DNA of 64,000 nt. Source: Deinococcus phoenicis (GTDB lineage: Bacteria; Deinococcota; Deinococci; Deinococcales; Deinococcaceae). The position numbers and the translations under genes were made by a program. Below, in pieces: positions 1-16,611 of the stretch; position 1 is the first letter of the stretch; each line of letters opens with the position of its first letter. The DNA is taken from positions 108,421 through 172,420 of the forward strand of contig NZ_JHAC01000033.1 in the NCBI RefSeq assembly GCF_000599865.1, read 5' to 3'. The notes under the pieces were generated by a model. That model did no database searches. It was not told where the DNA came from and saw nothing but the letters and a program-made list of their open reading frames with translations.

Positions 1-675
1 CGCGGGGCGCACAACCTCAAGACGCGGCAGCCGCTGGCGAGCGTGACCGTGCGCGCGAGTACGCCCGAACTGACGGAGGCGCTGCAACGGTCGCAGGAGC
101 AGATCATGGAGGAACTGAACGTCAAGAGCGTGCGCTTCCTCGAAGGGGTGACCGACCTGGTGCAGTACAGCCTGCGCCCCAACCTGCCCGTGATCGGCAA
201 GGTGTACGGCAAGGCGCTCCCCGCCGTGCGCGCGGCGCTGGCACAGGCGGACGCGGCGGCGGTGGCGCGCGCCGTGCAGCAGGGCGAGAGCTTCACGGTG
301 GAGGCGCAGGGGCAGACCTTCACGCTGACCGGCGAGCAGGTGCTGGTGGACGCCAAGGCCCCCGAAGGTGTCGCGGCGGCGGAAGACGCCGGGTTCCTGG
401 TGGCCTTCGACACCACGCTGACGCGCGAGCTGGTCCTGGAGGGCCTCGCCCGCGATCTGGTGCGCGGCATCCAGGAGGCGCGCAAGGCGGCGGGCTTCGA
501 GGTGCAGGACCGGATTCGTTTGAGCCTGGACCTCCGGGGGGACGCGCGGGAGGCGGCGGAGATGTGGCGCGCGTTCATCGCCGGGGAGGTGCTGGCGACG
601 GAACTGACCTTCGGCCCGGGCGAGGGTCACGCGTCCGAGGTGGAAGGCGGCACGGCGTATTTGACGCGGCTCTGA
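1..675 (+). CDS. ileS: Isoleucyl-tRNA synthetase, C-terminal part (5' end outside window)
   Basis: The reading frame is open from the first base and stops at 673-675, so only about the last 224 residues are present. The fragment begins RGAHNLKTRQPLASV, which is the linker after the tRNA anticodon-binding domain in IleS, and continues with the alpha/beta C-terminal region (ELNVKSVRFLEG, RELVLEGLARDLVRGIQEARK) seen in the long, eukaryote-like IleS class found in Deinococcus and some other bacteria. The whole enzyme charges tRNA-Ile with isoleucine in the cytoplasm. The catalytic HIGH and KMSKS motifs lie outside the window. A hairpin terminator follows directly. Confidence 0.93.
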   Translation, partial: RGAHNLKTRQPLASVTVRASTPELTEALQRSQEQIMEELNVKSVRFLEGVTDLVQYSLRPNLPVIGKVYGKALPAVRAALAQADAAAVARAVQQGESFTVEAQGQTFTLTGEQVLVDAKAPEGVAAAEDAGFLVAFDTTLTRELVLEGLARDLVRGIQEARKAAGFEVQDRIRLSLDLRGDAREAAEMWRAFIAGEVLATELTFGPGEGHASEVEGGTAYLTRL

Positions 676-690
676 GCAGGGCGGCAGGAA

Positions 691-726
691 GAGCGGCGGA
701 CCTTTCACGGTCCGCTCCTTCTTTCT
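691..726 (+). terminator. Rho-independent terminator after ileS
   Basis: GAGCGGCGGACC and GGTCCGCTC form a stem with a three-base bulge, followed by the T-rich run CCTTCTTTCT. Confidence 0.7.
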
Positions 727-794
727 GGTGACCTTGACTGGCTTCCCATCCAGGCCCCAGGGCCGCCCCTCAGGATGAGGGCCAGGAGGACCCC

Positions 795-983
795 ATGCCC
801 TATCAGAGCATCTCGGACCTGCCGCAGTCGCAGGTGGACCAGTACGACCCGCACCAGCAAGAAGCGTTCCTGAAGGCGTTCAACAGCGCCCTAGAGGAGT
901 ACGGCGGGGACGAGCACCGCGCCTTTGCCGTCGCGCATACGGCGGCCAAAAAAGCGGGTGACAAGGAACAGCGCGGGCGGTAG
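795..983 (+). CDS. ChaB family protein
   Basis: This 62-residue protein begins MPYQSISDLPQSQVDQYDP and continues HQQEAFLKAFNSALEEY, then AFAVAHTAAKKAG. That is the ChaB domain pattern. ChaB was named from its position beside the ChaA cation antiporter in E. coli, but no transporter gene lies near here and the molecular role of stand-alone ChaB proteins is not established. An AGGAGG-type ribosome site (ccaggaggacccc) precedes the ATG. A strong terminator follows, so the gene is a single-gene unit. Confidence 0.88.
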   Translation: MPYQSISDLPQSQVDQYDPHQQEAFLKAFNSALEEYGGDEHRAFAVAHTAAKKAGDKEQRGR

Positions 984-998
984 CGGGCGGCAGAGGTT

Positions 999-1035
999 CG
1001 GCTGGGGTCGCGAAGGCGCCCAGCCGGGTCTTTTT
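999..1035 (+). terminator. Rho-independent terminator after the chaB-like gene
   Basis: CGGCTGGG (999-1006) pairs with CCCAGCCG (1019-1026), followed by GGTCTTTTTG. Confidence 0.85.
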
Positions 1036-1087
1036 GTCTGGCTTCACTGTTACCACCAGAGTACGGACACCGCTGGGTTCGACCGCC

Positions 1088-1093
1088 TACGCT
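1088..1093 (+). promoter_or_regulatory. -10 hexamer TACGCT of a leaderless promoter
   Basis: The hexamer lies 6 bases before the ATG at 1100, so transcription should start at or beside the start codon. Confidence 0.6.
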
Positions 1094-1099
1094 GAGGGC

Positions 1100-1867
1100 A
1101 TGTGGAACCCCGACCAGTATCACCGACACCGCGAGGCCCGCAGCGCCCCGGTCCGCGATCTGCTCGCCCTGCTTCCTGATCTCCCCTACCACGACGTCGT
1201 GGACCTGGGCTGCGGGACGGGGGACCACACGCGGACGCTGGCGCAGCGTTTTCCAGCGGCGCGGGTGCTGGGGCTGGACAGCAGCGCGGAGATGCTGGCG
1301 AAGGCGGACCGGCAGGGGGTGCCCAACCTCCGGTTCGAGCAGGGGGACATCCTGGCGCTCCAGGGCGAGTACGACCTGATCTTCTCTAATGCGGCCTTGC
1401 AGTGGCTCCCGGACCACCCGGCGCTGCTGGCACGGCTCTGGGCGCAGCTGCGGCCCGGTGGGGTACTGGCGGTGCAGGTGCCCGCGAACCACGACCACGA
1501 CAGCCACCGACTGCTGACCGACACGGCCCGCGAGTTCGGAGCCGAGTTGGGGGGCTTCACGCGCTTCGGCACGGCGCAGGGAGCCTCGCCGGTGCTGACG
1601 CCCGCGCAGTACGCCGAGCGGCTGGACGAGCTGGGCGCTGTGGACCTCACGGCGCTCAGCCGGGTCTATCCGGTGGTGCTGCCGGGCGCGGAAGGCGTGC
1701 TGGACTGGACGCGCGGGACGGCACTGGTGCCTTACCTCTCCCGCCTCAACGCGGCGGACGGGGCGCGGTTCACCGCCGCCTATCTGGCGCGCCTGCGGGC
1801 ACGCTGGCCGGGCGAGCGGATGTACTACGCTTTTACGCGGGTGCTGTTTATGGCGCGGAAGGGCTGA
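1100..1867 (+). CDS. tam: Class I SAM methyltransferase, trans-aconitate 2-methyltransferase type
   Basis: The protein has 255 residues and begins MWNPDQYHRHREARSAPVR, matching the typical N-terminus of Tam (WNP-Y---E--R--P---LL). The SAM-binding motif DLGCGTGDHT is near residues 35-44, the motif II acid is in VLGLDSSAEML, and FSNAALQWLPDH follows. Tam methylates trans-aconitate, a toxic by-product of the citric acid cycle. An in-frame start at 1034 exists, but the ATG at 1100 is preferred because the family N-terminus and the leaderless -10 box both fit it. The substrate is inferred from family resemblance only. Confidence 0.82.
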   Translation: MWNPDQYHRHREARSAPVRDLLALLPDLPYHDVVDLGCGTGDHTRTLAQRFPAARVLGLDSSAEMLAKADRQGVPNLRFEQGDILALQGEYDLIFSNAALQWLPDHPALLARLWAQLRPGGVLAVQVPANHDHDSHRLLTDTAREFGAELGGFTRFGTAQGASPVLTPAQYAERLDELGAVDLTALSRVYPVVLPGAEGVLDWTRGTALVPYLSRLNAADGARFTAAYLARLRARWPGERMYYAFTRVLFMARKG

Positions 1868-1968
1868 GGGCCTGTCCCCGGCGTTCCACTGTGCGGGCCA
1901 CACCTGCTGTCTTGTCATGGGCCGCTGGAATGCCTGAGGTTTCTGCTGGCGGCCTTCCGGCCCCCGGG

Positions 1969-2814
1969 CTAGCCCGCGTAGGGCCGGGCCAGCAGACCGT
2001 AGGTGCCGGGGCCGACGTGGGCGCCGATCACGGGGCCGAGCAGTTGCACGCGGCCCCGGGCCACGTTCAGGTTGCTGGCCTTCATGGCCGTCTTGAGTTC
2101 GGCGATGCGCCCGGGGTCCCGCCCCGCGTGCCCGATGGTGACGGCCACGGGGTCGCGGCCGAACTGCGCTTCGAGCTGGCCGAGAATGTCGCGCAGGGCG
2201 CCGGAAGCCCGCACACGCCGCACGGCGCGCAGGCGGCCCTCTTCGAAGCGCAGCACCGGGCGCATCCCCAGCATGTTGCCGAGGACCTCCTGGGTGCGCG
2301 ACAGGCGGCCGCCGCGCCGCAGGTACTCCAGGCTGGGCATGGTGAACTCGGCCAGCAGCTCGGCTTGCAGGGTCCGGACGGTCTTGAGGGCGGCCTGTAG
2401 GTCGCCGCCCGCCTGGACCGTTTCCCGCGCCGCGATGACGGTTTCGGCCAGGCCCAGCGAGGCCAGGCCGCTGTCGACGACCTGCACGCGGTCCCCGGCC
2501 TTCAGGGCCAGGGCCGCCTGGCGGGCGTGTTCGGCGGTGGCCGACAGGTGCGCGCTGAGGTGAATGCTGACGATCCCGTCGTGCGTAGCGAGCAGTTCGC
2601 GGTACAGGTCCTCGAACGCGGCCTGGGAGGCGGGCTGGGTGGTCACGTCCCCACCCCCACGCTGGTGGTCGTACACGGCGTCCGGGTCGAGGTCCTGCCA
2701 GTCGAGGAAGGACCGGCCCCCCAGCAGCACATGCAGCGGCACGACGTGGAGCCCGAAGGCGCGGGCCGTGTCGGGGTGAAGGTCGCAGGTGGAGTCGGTG
2801 ACGACGGCTATCAT
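1969..2814 (-). CDS. DegV family protein (fatty-acid binding), copy 1
   Basis: This 281-residue protein starts [17 protein letters not shown], the DegV signature. It also shows [33 protein letters not shown] and [20 protein letters not shown], all hallmark DegV segments that form the lipid-binding cleft. DegV/FakB proteins bind a fatty acid and, with a FakA kinase, present it for phosphorylation. No fakA is visible here. A TAGATT box lies 9 bases upstream of the ATG on the minus strand. A second, divergent DegV is encoded at 13245-14111. Confidence 0.92.
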   Translation of the reverse strand: MIAVVTDSTCDLHPDTARAFGLHVVPLHVLLGGRSFLDWQDLDPDAVYDHQRGGGDVTTQPASQAAFEDLYRELLATHDGIVSIHLSAHLSATAEHARQAALALKAGDRVQVVDSGLASLGLAETVIAARETVQAGGDLQAALKTVRTLQAELLAEFTMPSLEYLRRGGRLSRTQEVLGNMLGMRPVLRFEEGRLRAVRRVRASGALRDILGQLEAQFGRDPVAVTIGHAGRDPGRIAELKTAMKASNLNVARGRVQLLGPVIGAHVGPGTYGLLARPYAG

Positions 2815-2823
2815 GTGGGGTTC

Positions 2824-2829
2824 AATCTA
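2824..2829 (-). promoter_or_regulatory. -10 hexamer TAGATT upstream of degV copy 1
   Basis: Minus-strand TAGATT sits 9 bases before the ATG at 2814. Confidence 0.5.
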
Positions 2830-2918
2830 GGATGAAGTGCCCTACACAACTCTGACACCTCGCCGTGGTGGGCGGGCCGATCGGGAAAGGGCGGCGCGCG
2901 GACGGCCCCTGCCGGTCC

Positions 2919-2924
2919 TATACT
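2919..2924 (+). promoter_or_regulatory. -10 hexamer TATACT of leaderless bshA promoter
   Basis: TATACT sits 8 bases before the ATG at 2933, which places the likely transcript start at the start codon and decides this start. Confidence 0.65.
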
Positions 2925-2932
2925 CCGCACTC

Positions 2933-4078
2933 ATGGTTCCTTTTCCAGAAAAGATCGCGGTGCTGTGTCACGCGGGGGCCGGGGGGTCCGGCGTCGTAGC
3001 GACCGAACTGGGCCTGATGGTTGCGCGGGCGGGGCACGAGGTCCATTTCGTCGGCTCGGCCATGCCCTTCCGGCTGGCGGGGCACCAAGGCGTGCGCGGG
3101 CCGTTCTACCATCAGGTGAGCGGCTTCGCCTACGCCCTGTTCGATCAGCCCTATCCCGAGCTGGCCGCCGCCAACACCCTCACGGAAGTCATCCTGGAGC
3201 ATGGGGTGACGCTCTCGCACGCGCACTACGCGATTCCGCACGCTACCGCCGCGCTTCACGCGCAGGCCATCACCGGGCAGAGCCGGGTCATGACCACGCT
3301 GCACGGCACCGACGTGACGCTGGTCGGTGCCGAACCCGCGTTCCGCCACACCACCCGGCACGCTATCGAGCGCAGCGACCACGTCACGGCCGTCTCGCAC
3401 TTTCTGGCCCAGCAGACGCGGGAGGTGTTCGGCGTGGACCGCGAGATCGAGGTGATTCACAACTTCGTGGATGGCGAACGCTTCGTGCGCGTGACCGACC
3501 CGGCGATGCGCGCCCGCTTCGCCCACCCCGACGAGGCCCTCATCGCGCACGTCAGCAACTTCCGGCCCGTGAAGCGGGTGGAGGACGTGGTGCAGGTCTT
3601 TGCCCGCATCGCCAGCGAGATCCCCGCCCGGCTGCTGATGATCGGTGACGGCCCGGAACGGCCCCGCGCCTTCGAGCTGGCCGGACAGCTGGGCGTGATG
3701 GGCCGCACGCAGTTCCTGGGGTCCTTCCCCGATGTCCAGACGGTCCTGGGCATCAGCGACCTGTTCTTGCTGCCCAGCAGCAACGAGAGCTTCGGCCTGG
3801 CCGCCCTGGAGGCCATGAGCTGCGAGGTCCCGGTCGTCGCGGCCCGCGCGGGCGGCGTGCCTGAGGTCGTCGAGGACGGCGTGACCGGCTTCCTCGCCCC
3901 GGTCGGCGATGTGGACGCGATGGCCGACGCGGCGCTGCGGGTGCTGCGCGACCGCGACCTGTACCTCGGCATGGGCGCGGCGGGCCGCCTGGCCGCCCTG
4001 ACCCGCTTTCACCCCGACCGTATCGTGCCGAAGTACCTGTCGGCCTACGCGCGGACGGTCAGCAGCCCGCTGGTCTGA
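2933..4078 (+). CDS. bshA: N-acetyl-alpha-D-glucosaminyl L-malate synthase BshA
   Basis: This 381-residue GT4-family glycosyltransferase joins UDP-GlcNAc and L-malate in the first step of bacillithiol synthesis. Visible BshA features are the N-terminal [20 protein letters not shown] loop, [12 protein letters not shown], the central [16 protein letters not shown] and the C-terminal nucleotide-sugar site [20 protein letters not shown]. Bacillithiol replaces glutathione as the low-molecular-weight thiol in Deinococcus and Firmicutes. bshC lies 24 kb downstream at 28092, and no bshB deacetylase is in the window. The frame is open further upstream to 2837, but the ATG at 2933 fits both homology and the leaderless promoter. 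Confidence 0.94.
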   Translation: MVPFPEKIAVLCHAGAGGSGVVATELGLMVARAGHEVHFVGSAMPFRLAGHQGVRGPFYHQVSGFAYALFDQPYPELAAANTLTEVILEHGVTLSHAHYAIPHATAALHAQAITGQSRVMTTLHGTDVTLVGAEPAFRHTTRHAIERSDHVTAVSHFLAQQTREVFGVDREIEVIHNFVDGERFVRVTDPAMRARFAHPDEALIAHVSNFRPVKRVEDVVQVFARIASEIPARLLMIGDGPERPRAFELAGQLGVMGRTQFLGSFPDVQTVLGISDLFLLPSSNESFGLAALEAMSCEVPVVAARAGGVPEVVEDGVTGFLAPVGDVDAMADAALRVLRDRDLYLGMGAAGRLAALTRFHPDRIVPKYLSAYARTVSSPLV

Positions 4079-4106
4079 AGGCCGCCGTCAGGCCGCGAAC
4101 AGGAGA

Positions 4107-4676
4107 TCAGCGCCCGAGATTCAGCACGGCGGTGTCCTGGCCCTCCACGAAGGGCGCCGCCTTCACGGTGCGGCCCACCTCCACGGCAAAGGCGTTCCAG
4201 CCGCGCTTCAGGACCGTTTCGTAGCCCCGGCTGGCCTTGACGGTCACGTCGGCGCTCACCCAGGCGATAAACAGGGAGCCGCCCCCGACGTTCAGCGTCA
4301 CCTCGCGCAACGCCTCGCCGTCGTCGTGCTGGCCGCTGCGGTTGACGTCGCGGTAGGTGAAGAACTTGAGTTCGCTGGCCTGCGCCGTCCCGCTCACCAC
4401 GACCGGGTCGAGGACGCCGGGCCAGGAGACGTTCTGCGCGGTCAGCGCCGTCTGGGCGCGGGGGCTGGGGGCGGCGGCGGGCAGGTCCAGACGGAACTGG
4501 CCGCCGCTGACGGGCACACTCACGAGTTCCTGAACAGGCTGGCCGGACGCACTGACGGCCCAGCCGCTGAGGCGGGTGTCTGCCGGAACGCTGCCCGCCA
4601 CACTCCCCGTCACCGTGAGGGCGCTGCCGGACCCGGCGAACAGGGCCGCAGCCAGAGGCAGGAGACGCATCTTCAT
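4107..4676 (-). CDS. Hypothetical secreted protein
   Basis: The protein has 189 residues and a clear signal peptide ([20 protein letters not shown]), probably cleaved after SGSA. The mature part is a run of short beta-rich segments: a transthyretin-like N-terminal half ([20 protein letters not shown]), then [17 protein letters not shown], which resembles a calcium-binding loop, and a C-terminal half with [18 protein letters not shown]. It has no lipobox and no enzyme motif. A periplasmic or cell-surface beta-sandwich protein is a reasonable guess, but the function is unknown. A TAGACT box 6 bases before the ATG suggests its own leaderless transcript. Confidence 0.75.
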   Translation of the reverse strand: MKMRLLPLAAALFAGSGSALTVTGSVAGSVPADTRLSGWAVSASGQPVQELVSVPVSGGQFRLDLPAAAPSPRAQTALTAQNVSWPGVLDPVVVSGTAQASELKFFTYRDVNRSGQHDDGEALREVTLNVGGGSLFIAWVSADVTVKASRGYETVLKRGWNAFAVEVGRTVKAAPFVEGQDTAVLNLGR

Positions 4677-4682
4677 GCCCCC

Positions 4683-4688
4683 AGTCTA
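4683..4688 (-). promoter_or_regulatory. -10 hexamer TAGACT upstream of the secreted protein gene
   Basis: Minus-strand TAGACT lies 6 bases before the ATG at 4676. Confidence 0.55.
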
Positions 4689-4812
4689 CGCGCGGGCCTG
4701 ACGCCGATGTGACGAAAGCCGACGTTGCCCCGGGGGGGACGAAACGCGGCCGTCGGGGCCAGGAGCCGGGGCAGCCCGCGCAGGCCCGATCGGCGTTTTC
4801 CGCGTCTGCAAG

Positions 4813-4855
4813 GAGAGGGAGGAGGCCGCAGCACTGTGCTGCGGCCTCCCTCTTC
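4813..4855 (-). terminator. Strong hairpin downstream of sucD
   Basis: GGAGGCCGCAGCAC (4821-4834) and GTGCTGCGGCCTCC (4836-4849) are perfect 14-base arms around one base. The flanks are pyrimidine-rich rather than a clean T-run. The hairpin probably ends the sucCD transcript. Confidence 0.7.
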
Positions 4856-4870
4856 CCTGCTCGCCCGGGT

Positions 4871-8144
<3,274 letters not shown>

Positions 8145-8148
<4 letters not shown>

Positions 8149-8498
8149 GGGTGGGGCTGCTGGCGGCGGTGCTGGTCGCGGGATCGCTGCTGGCTGGCCA
8201 GCTGCCGGGCGGGACAGCCCAGGCCAGTTCGTTCCAGCAGGGCCAGGCCGTGTATTACGGCGGAAAATACAACCGGCACACCCGCATGACGGCGGCGCAC
8301 CGGACGCTGCCGCTGGGCACCTGGGTCCGGGTGACGCATACGCGCACGGGCCGCAGCGTGGACGTGCTGATCAACGACCGGGGGCCGTTCGGAAACCACC
8401 GCCGCGTGATCGACCTGTCGCGGACGGCGGCCTCAAGGCTGGGCATCCTGTCGGCGGGCGTCGCGCCCGTGACGGTCCGGGTGCTGTCGCGGCCCTGA
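8145..8498 (+). CDS. RlpA-like double-psi beta-barrel protein, secreted
   Basis: The protein has 117 residues. It starts with a GTG overlapping the previous stop and has a signal peptide ([19 protein letters not shown] ending near QASS). The mature part is essentially one RlpA domain: [44 protein letters not shown] and [13 protein letters not shown]. In other bacteria RlpA is a septal lytic transglycosylase acting on denuded peptidoglycan. There is no SPOR domain here, so septal targeting is not indicated and catalytic activity is inferred only. Confidence 0.86.
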
Positions 8499-8522
8499 GC
8501 CGCCCCCGCCGGAGAGTGATGT

Positions 8523-8528
8523 TAGAAT
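8523..8528 (+). promoter_or_regulatory. -10 hexamer TAGAAT upstream of the ybjN-like gene
   Basis: It lies 34 bases before the ATG, so the transcript has a leader carrying an AGGAGGAG ribosome site. Confidence 0.55.
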
Positions 8529-8547
8529 CTGCCCGGGTTTCACCCTA

Positions 8548-9027
<480 letters not shown>

Positions 9028-9040
9028 GACGCTTGAAGGT

Positions 9041-9068
9041 AAGGGCGGGATTTCCTGCCCTTGCTTTT
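9041..9068 (+). terminator. First terminator after the ybjN-like gene
   Basis: AAGGGCGGGA pairs with TCCTGCCCTT, followed by GCTTTT. Confidence 0.8.
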
Positions 9069-9087
9069 AAAAGTGGCAAGTGAAGAG

Positions 9088-9120
9088 ATTCACGATAAAA
9101 CTCGTCGTGAATTTTTTGTT
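9088..9120 (+). terminator. Second terminator after the ybjN-like gene
   Basis: ATTCACGA (9088-9095) and TCGTGAAT (9105-9112) form a perfect stem followed by TTTTTGTT. It is flanked by two copies of GCAAGTGAA. Confidence 0.8.
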
Positions 9121-9130
9121 GCAAGTGAAA

Positions 9131-9160
9131 GACAAAGGGCGGCCCAGCTCAGGCCGCCCC
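9131..9160 (-). terminator. Terminator of pepF
   Basis: GGGCGGCC (9137-9144) and GGCCGCCC (9152-9159) form the stem; on the minus strand it is followed by CTTTGTCTTT. Confidence 0.8.
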
Positions 9161-9171
9161 GGTTCAGGACC

Positions 9172-10986
<1,815 letters not shown>

Positions 10987-10993
10987 GTCCGGC

Positions 10994-10999
10994 AGGCTA
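10994..10999 (-). promoter_or_regulatory. -10 hexamer TAGCCT of leaderless pepF promoter
   Basis: It lies 7 bases before the GTG at 10986. Confidence 0.55.
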
Positions 11000-11037
11000 G
11001 CACCGCACTCCGGGCGGAGCAGAGTCCGCCATTTGAC

Positions 11038-11832
<795 letters not shown>

Positions 11833-11852
11833 CGGCCCCCCAGTATGCCCGC

Positions 11853-11858
11853 TATCCT
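11853..11858 (+). promoter_or_regulatory. -10 hexamer TATCCT of leaderless promoter
   Basis: It lies 6 bases before the ATG at 11865. Confidence 0.6.
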
Positions 11859-11864
11859 CGGCGG

Positions 11865-12254
11865 ATGCCTCTCCCCTTTCCTCCCTTCAAACCCTGCCCC
11901 TGCGGATCGGGGCGCAGTTACGGCGCGTGCTGCGGCCCCCGCCACAGCGGCGAACGCCCCGCCGAGACGCCGGAGGCGCTGATGCGCTCGCGGTACACAG
12001 CGTATGCGTTGCGCGACACGGGCTATGTGCAGCGCACCTGGCACCCGGACACCTGCCCGCCGGACCTCGACCTGGAGGAAGACGGCACACGCTATGTGGG
12101 CCTCACCGTCCACGGTGCAGAAGGGAACGAGGTGACCTTCACGGCGACGCTGCGGGCCGGTGGGCGCACCCACCGCCTGCGCGAGCGCAGCACGTTCACG
12201 CGGCTGGACGGCGCATGGGTGTATGTGGATGGGGTGGAACCGGGAGAACGGTAG
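11865..12254 (+). CDS. YchJ-like protein with N-terminal SEC-C zinc motif
   Basis: The protein has 129 residues. The N-terminus [16 protein letters not shown] is the SEC-C zinc-binding motif (CPC-n-CC), and it is followed by the YchJ pattern [29 protein letters not shown]. The C-terminal half is an NTF2-like beta sheet ([34 protein letters not shown]). The family (UPF0225) has no firm function; the zinc motif suggests a protein- or ribosome-associated role, as in SecA. Confidence 0.9.
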   Translation: MPLPFPPFKPCPCGSGRSYGACCGPRHSGERPAETPEALMRSRYTAYALRDTGYVQRTWHPDTCPPDLDLEEDGTRYVGLTVHGAEGNEVTFTATLRAGGRTHRLRERSTFTRLDGAWVYVDGVEPGER

Positions 12255-12347
12255 GCCACACGGGGAGCAGCGAAACACTGGGGGCCGCACCCCTCTCCAC
12301 TTTTCTGGACCCGGTTCAGAGTTGGCGGCTGGCCTGTGGCGGGGCCA

Positions 12348-12353
12348 TAGCCT
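12348..12353 (+). promoter_or_regulatory. -10 hexamer TAGCCT of leaderless promoter
   Basis: It lies 7 bases before the ATG at 12361. Confidence 0.6.
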
Positions 12354-12360
12354 GAACACA

Positions 12361-13248
12361 ATGAGCCGAACGACTGCATTTCTGGGCCTGGGCGCGATGG
12401 GTTGGCCGATGGCCGCACAACTGGCACGGCACGCCGGCGAGACGGGCGGGCGCGCCCTCGTCTGGAACCGCACCCGCGAGAAGGCCGACGCCCACGCCCG
12501 CGAGTTCGGCAGCGAGGCGGCAGAGTTGCCGGAGGTCACGGGCGCCAACGTGATCTTTTCCTGCCTGCCCACCAGCGCGGAAGTGGACGAGGTGCTGACG
12601 GCACTGGCGGGGCAGCTGCGGCCCGGGACCGTGTGGGTGGACTGCACCAGCGGGCGGCCGGACGCGGCGCGGCGGCAGGCGGCGGGGCTAGCGGCCTCGG
12701 GCGTGGCCTTTCTGGACGCGCCGGTCAGCGGCGGCCCGGGGGGTGCGCAGGCCGGAACGCTGGCCGTGATGGTCGGCGGGGACGCGGCGGTGCTGGAGCG
12801 GGTGCGCGGCGACCTCGCCTTCGCGGGGAAGGTCGTGCATGTGGGCGAGACCGGCAGCGGGTTTGCCGTCAAGGCCATCAACAACACGCTGATGGCCGTG
12901 AACATGTGGGCGGCGGGCGAGGGCCTGGCGGCCCTGGCACGGACGGGCGTGGACCTGCACGCGGCGCTGGAGGTGATCAACGCGGGCAGCGGGCGCAGCT
13001 ACCCCACCGAGACGCTGATTCCGCAGCGGGTGCTGACGCGCGAGTTTCCGCTGACGTTCCAGCTGGGCCTGCTGGCCAAGGACGCGGGCATCGCGGCCGA
13101 GGTGGTGCAGGGGGCCGGGGCCAGCGCGCCCGTGCTGATGCAGGTGGCGGCGCTCTACCGGGCGGCGGCCCACACCGTCGGGGCGGAGGCGGATTACAGC
13201 GCGGCCCTGAAACTGGTGGAACAGCTGAACGGCACGGAGATCAAGTGA
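12361..13248 (+). CDS. NAD(P)-dependent beta-hydroxyacid dehydrogenase (3-hydroxyisobutyrate dehydrogenase family)
   Basis: This 295-residue protein has an N-terminal Rossmann domain ([20 protein letters not shown]), the family substrate motif [24 protein letters not shown] near residues 119-142, and [22 protein letters not shown], which contains the catalytic lysine. Members oxidise 3-hydroxyisobutyrate, tartronate semialdehyde or related acids, or reduce small aldehydes; the substrate cannot be decided here. Its stop overlaps the GTG of the second degV gene (GTGA), so the two are co-translated. Confidence 0.9.
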   Translation: MSRTTAFLGLGAMGWPMAAQLARHAGETGGRALVWNRTREKADAHAREFGSEAAELPEVTGANVIFSCLPTSAEVDEVLTALAGQLRPGTVWVDCTSGRPDAARRQAAGLAASGVAFLDAPVSGGPGGAQAGTLAVMVGGDAAVLERVRGDLAFAGKVVHVGETGSGFAVKAINNTLMAVNMWAAGEGLAALARTGVDLHAALEVINAGSGRSYPTETLIPQRVLTREFPLTFQLGLLAKDAGIAAEVVQGAGASAPVLMQVAALYRAAAHTVGAEADYSAALKLVEQLNGTEIK

Positions 13249-14111
13249 CGCCGCCCCTCTTCGCGGTCGCCACGGACGGCGGGCTGGACGCCTTCGAGGG
13301 CCTGAACAACGCCGTGCCGGTCGCGCCCTTCAGTCTGAACTTCGGGAACAAGAGCTACCGCATGGACGAGATCACGCGCGAGGGGCTGTACCGCGAGTTG
13401 CAGACCAATCCGGCGCATCCGACCTCCAGCCAGCCCACGCCGCAGGACTGGGCGGAGGCGGACCGGGAGGCGAGCGGCGGCACCCTGCCGGTGCTGGCGC
13501 TGACCATCAGCAGCGGGCTGTCGGGGAGCCGCAACGCCGCCGAGCAGGCGCGGGCGGTCGTGCCGGGGATTCCGGTCACGATTGTTGATACGCGCACGTT
13601 GAGCGCGGCGCAGGCGTTTCAGGTCCACGCGGCGGCGACGGCAGCGCAGCGTGGCGAGACGCTGGAGACGGCGCTGGACTGGGTGCGCCGGACCGCCGAG
13701 GAAACCGAACTGTATTTCACCATCGAGACGCTGGAATACCTGCGCCGGGGCGGGCGCATCGGGCGGGTGCAGGCCACGCTGGGGGGGCTGCTGAACCTCA
13801 AGCCGGTCATCACGGTGGACCGGACGACCGCCGCATACACCAACGTGGGCCGCGCCCGCAGCTACAAGGGCGCGATCGAGGCCGTCGCCGCGCAGGTCAC
13901 GGGGCGCTACGGCGAGGGCACGCCGCTGAGGGTGGGCCTGCTGTACGGCAGCGTCCGCGAGGATGCCGACGTGCTGCTGGAGGCGATCAAGGCACGGCAT
14001 CCGGTCGTGTGGTCCGGCTTTGCGGGCGTGAATCCGGTGCTGAACGTCCACACCGGGCCGAGGGCGCTGGGGGTGGCCGCCGCACCGGGCAACTGGGTGT
14101 GGGAGCGGTAA
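13245..14111 (+). CDS. DegV family protein (fatty-acid binding), copy 2
   Basis: This 288-residue protein starts at a GTG overlapping the preceding stop. DegV features include [63 protein letters not shown] and [20 protein letters not shown]. The usual N-terminal TDS-DL motif is altered to TDGGLDA, unlike copy 1 at 1969-2814. A lipid-carrier role is inferred from the family. Coupling to a hydroxyacid dehydrogenase is a local arrangement of unknown meaning. Confidence 0.9.
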   Translation: MTPPLFAVATDGGLDAFEGLNNAVPVAPFSLNFGNKSYRMDEITREGLYRELQTNPAHPTSSQPTPQDWAEADREASGGTLPVLALTISSGLSGSRNAAEQARAVVPGIPVTIVDTRTLSAAQAFQVHAAATAAQRGETLETALDWVRRTAEETELYFTIETLEYLRRGGRIGRVQATLGGLLNLKPVITVDRTTAAYTNVGRARSYKGAIEAVAAQVTGRYGEGTPLRVGLLYGSVREDADVLLEAIKARHPVVWSGFAGVNPVLNVHTGPRALGVAAAPGNWVWER

Positions 14112-14136
14112 CCCGGCCGGGCCACGCGTCCGGGAA

Positions 14137-15597
<1,461 letters not shown>

Positions 15598-15603
15598 CCG
15601 CCC

Positions 15604-15609
15604 AGGGTA
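15604..15609 (-). promoter_or_regulatory. -10 hexamer TACCCT of leaderless promoter
   Basis: It lies 6 bases before the GTG at 15597. Confidence 0.55.
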
Positions 15610-15667
15610 AGGGATCAGGGGCGGAGACGGTCCGTCACCAGCAGCCAGCCGGAGAACGGGGACGAGA

Positions 15668-15766
15668 GCCTCTCATACCGGCTGGCTCCGAGTTCCAGAA
15701 CACCCGGACAAACCACCACAGGGTCTTTGGCCGCCCGTCGGTATTTTCTTCCCGCTCCGCTCGTCC
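15668..15766 (-). repeat. Dispersed intergenic repeat, copy 1 (diverged)
   Basis: Read on the minus strand it has the core GAGCGGAGCGGGAAGAAAAT and the end module CCGGTATGAGAGG, shared with the copies at 17401 and 51487. The start module is not recognisable. Confidence 0.5.
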
Positions 15767-15795
15767 CCCTGGCCTCGACCCACCGGACGTCGGGG

Positions 15796-16548
15796 TCAGT
15801 ACGGCAGCCCCGCCAGCCTCAGCAGCGTCTCTTTCGCCTCGGCGGCACTCGCCAGGCGGCGGGTCCGGTCGGGTTCGGTGAGGGCGGCCAGCAGGGGGTC
15901 CAGGGGATCGGGCAGCGGGGGCGGCGGCACGTCCGGCCCGGAGAGCGCGCCGTGCAGGCCCCAGCCCAGCAGCACGCCGGCGCTGTACAGGTCGCTCTCG
16001 GGGCCGAGGGCCTCGCCGCGCGCCGCCTCCGGACTCTGGAAGGCGGCGGTGCCCAGGCGGGTGGGTGTGGCGAAGATTTCGCGGTTGGGGCCGGACAGGT
16101 CGAAATCGACCAGGGTGGCGCTGCCGTCGGGTTCCACCAGGATGTTCTCGGGTTTCACGTCGCGGTGGACCAAGCCCCGCGCGTGCAGGTAGCCCAGCGC
16201 ATCGAGCAGGTGCGCGAGCGTGAGCAAAAAGGCGCGGCGCTCGAAGGTCAGGGCCGGGCGGCGGGTATAGCGCCCGAACAGCACCCGGCCCCGCGCGAGC
16301 GTCACGATCAGCCCCGGCTGGTCGCTGACCCGCACCGGGGCCAGCACCCGCATCAGCCGGGGATGATCGAGCGCCGTCCCGTTGCCGTACTCGCGTACCG
16401 CGTGGGAGGCGAAGTGCGGGTCGAAGATTTTCACGGCACAGGGCTGACCGTCCGGGCCGACAGCGAAATACACGACGCTGTGCGAACCGCGACCGAGGGG
16501 ACGCACCAGGCGCACCCCCTCCCCCACCACCTGTCCTGCCAGCGGCAT
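15796..16548 (-). CDS. Small Ser/Thr protein kinase with DFD in place of DFG
   Basis: This 250-residue kinase is essentially only a catalytic domain. Visible parts are the Gly-rich loop [13 protein letters not shown], the lysine in PCAVKIFD, catalytic loop [10 protein letters not shown] near residue 138, TLVDFDLSG where DFG is usual, the SPE motif in FQSPEAARG, and [14 protein letters not shown]. The residues needed for catalysis (K, E, D, N, D) all appear to be present. There is no transmembrane or sensor domain, so it should be soluble. Its target is unknown. A TACCGT box is 9 bases upstream of the ATG. Confidence 0.87.
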   Translation of the reverse strand: MPLAGQVVGEGVRLVRPLGRGSHSVVYFAVGPDGQPCAVKIFDPHFASHAVREYGNGTALDHPRLMRVLAPVRVSDQPGLIVTLARGRVLFGRYTRRPALTFERRAFLLTLAHLLDALGYLHARGLVHRDVKPENILVEPDGSATLVDFDLSGPNREIFATPTRLGTAAFQSPEAARGEALGPESDLYSAGVLLGWGLHGALSGPDVPPPPLPDPLDPLLAALTEPDRTRRLASAAEAKETLLRLAGLPY

Positions 16549-16599
16549 GTCCCACTCACGGTACTCCAGGTCAGGGGCGGGGTGTTACCCCCGGCTGGC

Positions 16600-16605
16600 T
16601 ACAAT
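16600..16605 (+). promoter_or_regulatory. -10 hexamer TACAAT of leaderless promoter
   Basis: It lies 6 bases before the ATG at 16612. Confidence 0.65.
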
Positions 16606-16611
16606 CCCCCC

